NCBI RefSeq assembly: GCF_001310635.1
Contig: NZ_BAXR01000004.1
Location: 62,001 to 126,000 of the forward strand
Source of the DNA: Bacillus sp. JCM 19034
Lineage (GTDB): Bacteria > Bacillota > Bacilli > Bacillales > Bacillaceae_D
Direction: 5' to 3'
DNA length: 64,000 bases
Under the pieces are notes generated by a model. The model made no database searches and had not been told where the DNA came from. It saw only the letters and a list, made by a program, of their open reading frames with translations. Below are positions 59,413 through 64,000 of this stretch, one piece after another (position 1 is the first letter of the stretch; every line of letters begins with the position of its first letter). The position numbers and the translations under genes are program-made.

Positions 59413-59558
59413 TTTGTCCTCCTTTGTTTTTGTATAAACAGATATTTCATTAGCCTTTATGTAATGACGGGCTAATACAATTATCATACATGCTTAAAAC
59501 GTATATCACTTCTTATCAATTGCTCACTTTGTGGGGGTATTACATAAATGTAAGCAGC

Positions 59559-59869
59559 TCATTTGAGCAAACTCAATGTACAACTATATCTCTGATTTGT
59601 ACTTTTCACGAAAAAACCATTTGCATTGAAGTCGATTACTAAATCGTTTTCCAGAAGCATGGCAGTGGAGTGGTTCGTATAAACAGGAATCCAATTTGTT
59701 GAAACATCAACACAATTATCAGGAAGTGTTGATAAATATTGAATATGGATAACTCCATCAAGCGGATTACCACACCCCCCAGTTCATAAGTGATGAAAAG
59801 GTAACCCAAACTTGTTTGAAAGCGATCCTCTAATTGAGACACTGCTTCCTTTGTAACATAAATGTCCAT
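59559..59869 (-). CDS. IscA/HesB-like iron-sulfur biosynthesis domain protein (one frameshift)
   Basis: A 103-residue protein that looks like the Fe-S_biosyn family of Bacillus (YqkB-like): MDIYVTKEAVSQLEDRFQ at the start, then YELGGCGNPLDGVIHI with one Cys, and a beta-rich end (LVIDFNANGFFVKS). The frame breaks in the C6 run at 59775-59780; one base is missing. The start is ATG at 59869 after AAAGGAG. It lies 16 bases past the flavin-binding protein gene and is probably co-transcribed. The metal role is uncertain because the paired C-terminal Cys are not clear. Confidence 0.65.
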
Positions 59870-59885
59870 TGCTGCTTCTCCTTTC

Positions 59886-60793
59886 TTATTTCGGATTAAA
59901 TGGCGACTCATTGATAAAATCCCATTTATACGGTAAACTACTTTGATTTTCTCTGATATTTAAAATGTCATACGCTATCAGCCGCATCGCTCCTGGAAAA
60001 CGTTGTTTCTCCTCAGTTGTTAACTCCCAAATTATACTTGATTCGCCAGTAAGCTGTAACGTATGACCATGTTCAAAATCTATAAATAACAATCCCGTTC
60101 TTTCATTTTCGACTATATTCCCCAATGTATTAAACATCATATTCCCTACATAGTCAGGGTAAATTACTTTCCTGTCATTCATTACTTCTATAAAGCCTGG
60201 GTGTCCACCACGATGAGAAACGTCTGTTTTCCCTTCGGAATTAGAACTAGACAGAAAAAATGTATCTGCGTTTCCAATCCATTCCTTTTGGTGATCACTT
60301 AACTTTTTACCACCTATACTTGCTAATGTAGTTGGACCTCTTTGTTTGTTTGAATATATTTGTCTCGATTGAATATATTTTGGACAGTTACTATATACTT
60401 GCTCTGTTTTTACTTCGACTATATCTTCAGCTATTATCCGAGCAATGCCATTGATTCTAACACGAATTCTCGTAGAAAATTCAATCACAAGCAACCCAAC
60501 GTTAAAATTAGATTTTACATGGGTAAACCATCCGTCCTTTTTATGCTCCTGAATGTGAATCTGAAGCGTTCTGTCATTGATAACACGAATAAAACCACTT
60601 TCACCGCAAATTAAAGAAGACCATAAGTTCCCAATTGAATCAGTCGTACCTATTACAATCATTGGCTGAGATTCTATAAAAAACTGAAAAGGTTCCTCAA
60701 TAATTGGTTGAATCAATCTTCCTACTGCATTCGATTTTTTTCAACACCAAGCTTAGCTTGAACTTTCCGCTCACCTGAATGAAATACATCCAC
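59886..60793 (-). CDS. Pyridoxamine 5'-phosphate oxidase-like FMN-binding split-barrel protein (one frameshift)
   Basis: A 302-residue protein of the split-barrel flavoprotein fold. Visible family features are FFIESQPMIVIGTTDSIGNLWSSLICGESGF in the first barrel (given in part here: IGTTDSIGNLWSS) and DVSHRGGHPGFIEV in the second. The start is GTG at 60793 after GGAGG; the first residues read VDVFHSGERKVQAKLG. The frame breaks near 60724: one base joins NRMQ to GRLIQPIIEEPF. Possible roles include flavin-dependent reduction of a small molecule; the substrate cannot be assigned. Confidence 0.8.
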
Positions 60794-60822
60794 CTTTTTT
60801 CCTCCAATGGTTTTTGAACTGA

Positions 60823-60909
60823 TTGTACTTTTAAAGTAGCGGCCACAACTAACCGTTTATATTGACCTTTAATGGTTAAATTGTAAGGTACTATCTGTAA
60901 TCTTGTCAA
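60823..60909 (-). promoter_or_regulatory. Promoter with two dyads upstream of flavin-binding protein gene
   Basis: On the minus strand, -35 TTGACA (60904-60909) and -10 TACAAT (60880-60885), 18 bases apart. Between promoter and gene are an inverted repeat TAACC..GGTTA (60850-60878) and the palindrome TACTTTAAAAGTA (60823-60836). Repressor control is suggested, type unknown (MarR- or HxlR-like would fit). Confidence 0.55.
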
Positions 60910-60999
60910 CATTTAACCAAGTGGAAACATTTCTATCAGGTTTTCTAGATTAAAATTATTAGTAAATATATTCAATTGATTTAAATGACCTATTAGTAA

Positions 61000-61569
61000 C
61001 CTACGATTACTTTTTATTTAGATAAACTACTAGAAATCACTTCTATCTGTTTAATTTTCCTCCTCATTATAATTATCCTTTATAGTAACAAAGTTGAATT
61101 CTAATCCTATCAAGCTCAAAAAACAATACATAAAGTCTCGATTACTATTTGGGTTACATTGAAATATGGAAATTGGGGACGACGTTGCAACTTTAACAAC
61201 CTAAACTTAACTTGTCATACGATGTATTCTGGGGAACTGACTTAAATACATTAGGGAAAGAGTTTGGTATGTATGTCAGTGAATGGACTACCGTACCGAA
61301 ATCAAATTATGGACATATTGTAGTTAGTGGCCATGGTGATACGGTATTTTAAAATTAGGTGAGCTAATAGAAGGCGATATACTATACGTAAATAACAATG
61401 AACAAGAATACCGTTACCGAATTAATGGGAATATGGATCCACTATTCCCGATGATCGAACGGTTATTATAAATAAAGATGATCCAACATTAATATTGAAT
61501 ACATGCTATCCCTTTCAATACATTGGCCCTGCTCAAGAACGTTATATATTACAAGCAGAATTACAATAA
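61000..61569 (+). pseudogene. Broken sortase gene (class D-like)
   Basis: This looks like a sortase that anchors LPxTG-type proteins to peptidoglycan. An N-terminal membrane segment is readable (ITSICLIFLLIIIILYSNK). The core shows FWGTDLNTLGKEFGMYVSEW, YGHIVVSGHGDTVF with the active His, and LILNTCYPFQYIG with the active Cys. The reading frame is broken at least four times: a stop near 61100, shifts near 61195, in the T4 run at 61347-61350 and the G3 run at 61427-61429. No start can be assigned. The break density exceeds the rest of the window, so real decay is likely, but sequencing error may contribute. Confidence 0.7.
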
Positions 61570-61610
61570 AAAAAGTGCACGAAGCCGACTTTCTCGTGCA
61601 CTTTCTTTAT
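61565..61610. terminator. Bidirectional terminator
   Basis: AAAGTGCACGA (61572-61582) and TCGTGCACTTT (61594-61604) are exact complements with A- and T-rich flanks, between the sortase remnant and the convergent DUF3021 gene. Confidence 0.85.
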
Positions 61611-61633
61611 CTCCAATTAACAAAGCCTACTCC

Positions 61634-62044
61634 CTAATCTTTTTTCGAAAGACTATCATTCAAAGATTCCTCTATTCTCTTATAGTACATATAATACCCC
61701 GTAAAAAAAATAGCATAAGTAATTAGAAAGATTAGACTTGACAACAAAATTGCTTGTAACGTTAATGGCACCCATCCAACAGCGAGTGCAATAATTGAAT
61801 AAAAGCTAATCGATAAGAAAAAATGGATCAGTGTCTGCTTTAATACACTTAAACCATTCTCCCCAAAAATAAAAGAAGACAGCCCAAAGTAAATACCAAT
61901 TATATTCGAACAAAGCATATATAACCATAGTTCTGAAATAGTCGCTTCTCCATTCGTAAAGTTGACAATTGTTATAGCTATAAAGGTTGCCATACCAGAA
62001 AAAGCGATTCCCGTCATAAGTCTTTTTATGACTTCAATAATCAT
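61634..62044 (-). CDS. DUF3021 family membrane protein
   Basis: A 136-residue protein with four membrane segments, matching the DUF3021 pattern (MTGIAFSGMATFIAI at the start, FFLSISFYSIIALAVGWVP in the middle). These proteins are encoded beside LytTR regulators, as here (11-base overlap), and are thought to modulate them. The frame is intact. Confidence 0.85.
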   Translation of the reverse strand: MIIEVIKRLMTGIAFSGMATFIAITIVNFTNGEATISELWLYMLCSNIIGIYFGLSSFIFGENGLSVLKQTLIHFFLSISFYSIIALAVGWVPLTLQAILLSSLIFLITYAIFFTGYYMYYKRIEESLNDSLSKKD

Positions 62045-62504
62045 TGCGTTCCCCTCCCATTGCCAATCTATTTTTGATGGGGGTCACATATTTCCTCGAA
62101 ATATACTCCTTATTGCCAGAGAGAAAGTAAACACATAAATTCCCATTAAAAGACAATTCAAAGCGTTCTATCTGATTCAAATTTCCGATAACTGATTTAG
62201 AAAAACGCATAAAATGAAAGGGGGCTAGAATGTTTTCGATTTCATAAAGCTTCATTCTAATCTCGACATGACGATTTTCGATACACGCAAACACTTTTCT
62301 TTTTTCCGCATAAATAAAATCAATTTCATTTGGGTCAAGCAAAACAGTTTGATCAGATTCATAACCAAACAAACGCCCTTTTTGATGCTTCCTTTTTATC
62401 ATCGTAACGATTTCATCCAATTCTTCCGTCCACTCATTCGTTTCAATCGTAATCGATGGTTCATCGTGTTTATCATCAATATCGATGTTTATTTTCATAA
62501 TCAA
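62034..62504 (-). CDS. LytTR-type transcriptional regulator
   Basis: A 156-residue DNA-binding protein with a short N-terminal region and a LytTR domain (about 45-150: IDFIYAEKRKVFACI, LAPFHFMRFSKSVIGNLNQIE, YISRKYVTPIKNRL). There is no receiver domain, so it is a stand-alone regulator of the type paired with DUF3021. It follows the ABC exporter genes and probably controls them. Confidence 0.9.
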   Translation of the reverse strand: MIMKINIDIDDKHDEPSITIETNEWTEELDEIVTMIKRKHQKGRLFGYESDQTVLLDPNEIDFIYAEKRKVFACIENRHVEIRMKLYEIENILAPFHFMRFSKSVIGNLNQIERFELSFNGNLCVYFLSGNKEYISRKYVTPIKNRLAMGGERNDY

Positions 62505-62516
62505 GCCCCCTTATTA

Positions 62517-63263
62517 CTACCCTTTTGCACGCTTTAAGAAGTTCGGATAACATAGTAACGCTAGTACAAACGCTATGATGCCATAACCAAACAAAATAAC
62601 GATTGTTTGCATGAATTCTCCTATCTGCAACGTACCCTCCATTGCCTTTTGGACAGATTGATGCCCCCAATATTGCGGTAAGAACAAACTTATTGTTTGG
62701 ATGAACTTTGGCATCATATCAATCGGCATCCAAAGGCCACTAAGCACGGCCCCACCTAAGGCAATAACCTGTGTCAAAGCAATCCCCATATTATTTGTTC
62801 TCACTATAATTGCTAGGGCCAACCCTAATCCTGTTACTGTAAACGTCAATGCTATGAAAATAATAAGCAAAAAGATAGGCTGCTCTAATGGTACATCATA
62901 TACAACCTTCCCAAACACGTTTAAAATCAAGATTTGTAACATGACGATGTACATATAAGATACCCATTTTCCCATCAAATAGCTATACGAGGGCAATGGG
63001 GTACTAGCCATCCTAGCAACCATGCCAATATTGCGATCCTTAATAAACGATTCAGTCATTGATATCATAATAAAGAAAATAAACATAATTGTATACCCTG
63101 GCACGATTGATAATATTACTTGATTTCTCTCTACTTCATTAGTACCGGAAGTGAAAACAGCTATAAATAAAACTGTAAAAACAATAGGCAAAATAAGTGC
63201 CCAAAATAGTAAACCTCGATCTTGAATGTTTTTCTTCAACTCTAAATTCATAATCGCATTCAT
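62517..63263 (-). CDS. ABC-2 type exporter permease
   Basis: A 248-residue permease with six membrane segments and the ABC-2 family pattern (FWALILPIVFTVLFIAVF, then FIKDRNIGMVARMASTPLPSYSYLMGKW and GLWMPIDMMPKFIQTISLFLPQYW). It partners the ATPase encoded just upstream. The substrate may be a drug or lipid (inference). The frame is intact. Confidence 0.9.
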   Translation of the reverse strand: MNAIMNLELKKNIQDRGLLFWALILPIVFTVLFIAVFTSGTNEVERNQVILSIVPGYTIMFIFFIMISMTESFIKDRNIGMVARMASTPLPSYSYLMGKWVSYMYIVMLQILILNVFGKVVYDVPLEQPIFLLIIFIALTFTVTGLGLALAIIVRTNNMGIALTQVIALGGAVLSGLWMPIDMMPKFIQTISLFLPQYWGHQSVQKAMEGTLQIGEFMQTIVILFGYGIIAFVLALLCYPNFLKRAKG

Positions 63264-63285
63264 TTGTTATCTCCTTTCTTCTTCA

Positions 63286-64000
63286 TTAGTCTCTTAGTTT
63301 GCTTCCTGTTAATGAAAAGAAAATATCCTCAAGTCTTGGTTGGACAAGTTCTAAACGTTCAATTTTTCCATTTTGAGAATTACAGAAACTAATCACTTTC
63401 TCCATCGTATTGAGTGGATGGTTAGTCATTATGACATACCCACCATCCTTATCTTTAGTGATATTATTAAGATTAAAAGAACTAGGGATACACCTTTCCC
63501 CTTTTACATAAATCGAAGAGGTGGCATGCTTAGAAAGTAAATAACTGATTTCTCCCATTTCAATAATCTGACCGTTATCAATAAATGCTGCCTCATCACA
63601 TATTTGTTCAATTTCCTCCATATAGTGACTTGCGTATATAATAGTGCTCCCGTGACTTTTTAACTGATCAATCATCTCAAAAATGTATCGTCGTGACTGA
63701 GGATCAACACCGACAGTCGGTTCATCCATGATAATCAGGCTTGGTTTGTGCAATAGTGCACATCCAATATTTAAGCGTCGCTTCATCCCTCCCGAGAAGG
63801 TCATCACCTTATCCTTTCCACGCTCTTTCAGTCCAATTTCTAATAAGACTTCATCAACACGTTTTGTTAACTCTTTCCCACGTAATCCGTAGATTTTTCC
63901 GAAAAAACGTAAATTATCATAGGCAGTCACTGATTCCTCTAATGCAATATCCTGCGGGACATAACCAATCTTAATTTGATTACTCGAAAACTGAATCTTT
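63286..64000 (-). CDS. ABC exporter ATP-binding protein (cut by window edge)
   Basis: The C-terminal 238 or so residues of an ABC ATPase. Visible parts are the Q-loop region (IGYVPQDIALEES), signature TFSGGMKRRLNIGCALL, Walker B LIIMDEPTVGVD and H-loop YASHYMEE. The Walker A motif lies beyond base 64000. The coding frame continues through the edge, and the first Met at 63930 is internal. It belongs with the permease, LytTR and DUF3021 genes. Confidence 0.92.
   Translation of the reverse strand, partial: KIQFSSNQIKIGYVPQDIALEESVTAYDNLRFFGKIYGLRGKELTKRVDEVLLEIGLKERGKDKVMTFSGGMKRRLNIGCALLHKPSLIIMDEPTVGVDPQSRRYIFEMIDQLKSHGSTIIYASHYMEEIEQICDEAAFIDNGQIIEMGEISYLLSKHATSSIYVKGERCIPSSFNLNNITKDKDGGYVIMTNHPLNTMEKVISFCNSQNGKIERLELVQPRLEDIFFSLTGSKLRD

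Overview
This window looks like chromosome from a low-GC, Gram-positive, endospore-former-type bacterium (family Bacillaceae or a close relative; inference). The support is A+T-rich DNA, strong AGGAGG-like ribosome sites, lipoprotein and LPxTG-type surface signals, CcpA-like cre sites, and gene families typical of Bacillus: YesM/YesN/YesL, AraR-like GntR/LacI, BceRS-AB, MntABCD, LytTR-DUF3021, ECF41 and CsaA. The sugar genes (GH3, GH43, an intracellular pectin methylesterase, two carbohydrate ABC uptake systems) suggest a plant-polysaccharide degrader.

Layout. 0-8.5 kb (minus strand): solute-binding lipoprotein, YesN-type regulator, YesM-type kinase, GH3 glycosidase and a ROK regulator. 8.6-15 kb: SulP permease, a lipoprotein, and an operon of a small multidrug export protein, ABC permease, YtrA-type GntR repressor and ABC ATPase behind a promoter/operator palindrome. 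15-18.4 kb: a cell-wall-anchored subtilisin. 18.8-22.6 kb: YjbR-like protein, AraC regulator, and a drug/metabolite transporter divergent from a MocR regulator. 22.7-27.2 kb: a complete Bce-type peptide-sensing and detoxification module. 27.3-32.4 kb: an AraR-like repressor, YesL and an ABC sugar importer, with two candidate operators. 32.9-37.7 kb: a DoxX protein and a reduced type I-C CRISPR-Cas locus (cas3 HD stub, cas5c, cas8c, cas7c, one decayed repeat). 37.8-40.3 kb: GH43 and pectin methylesterase. 40.7-51.2 kb: cation/proton antiporter, 7TMR-type kinase with its regulator, serine hydrolase, acetyltransferase, an ECF41 sigma factor with its AhpD-like target, CsaA, DinB, MerR/TipAS and VOC proteins. 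51.3-54.8 kb: mntABCD. 55.3-58.8 kb: three tandem paralogous lipoproteins, one ending in an OmpA domain. 59-61.6 kb: VOC protein, IscA-like protein, flavin-binding protein and a broken class D-like sortase. 61.6-64 kb: DUF3021, LytTR and an ABC exporter that runs off the edge.

A property of the whole window decides how it should be read. Twenty-three genes are interrupted by 30 tiny indels: 28 one-base deletions, one two-base deletion and one one-base insertion, mostly in short homopolymers. Restoring each one gives a full-length gene of the right size. Such uniform, deletion-biased damage across unrelated genes points to sequencing or assembly error rather than decay. I therefore give these genes as single reconstructed units and state where each frame breaks. 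The cas3 truncation, the missing cas4-cas1-cas2 and probably the sortase are different and look like real loss.

The two most interesting items are the three-gene lipoprotein cluster (six copies of an unrecognised domain of about 100 residues, plus OmpA) and the CRISPR locus that keeps its effector genes but has lost the Cas3 helicase, the adaptation genes and the array. The ECF41 promoter pair, the YtrA-type operator, the MerR-type promoter and the Mn-responsive-looking promoter give a readable regulatory layer.
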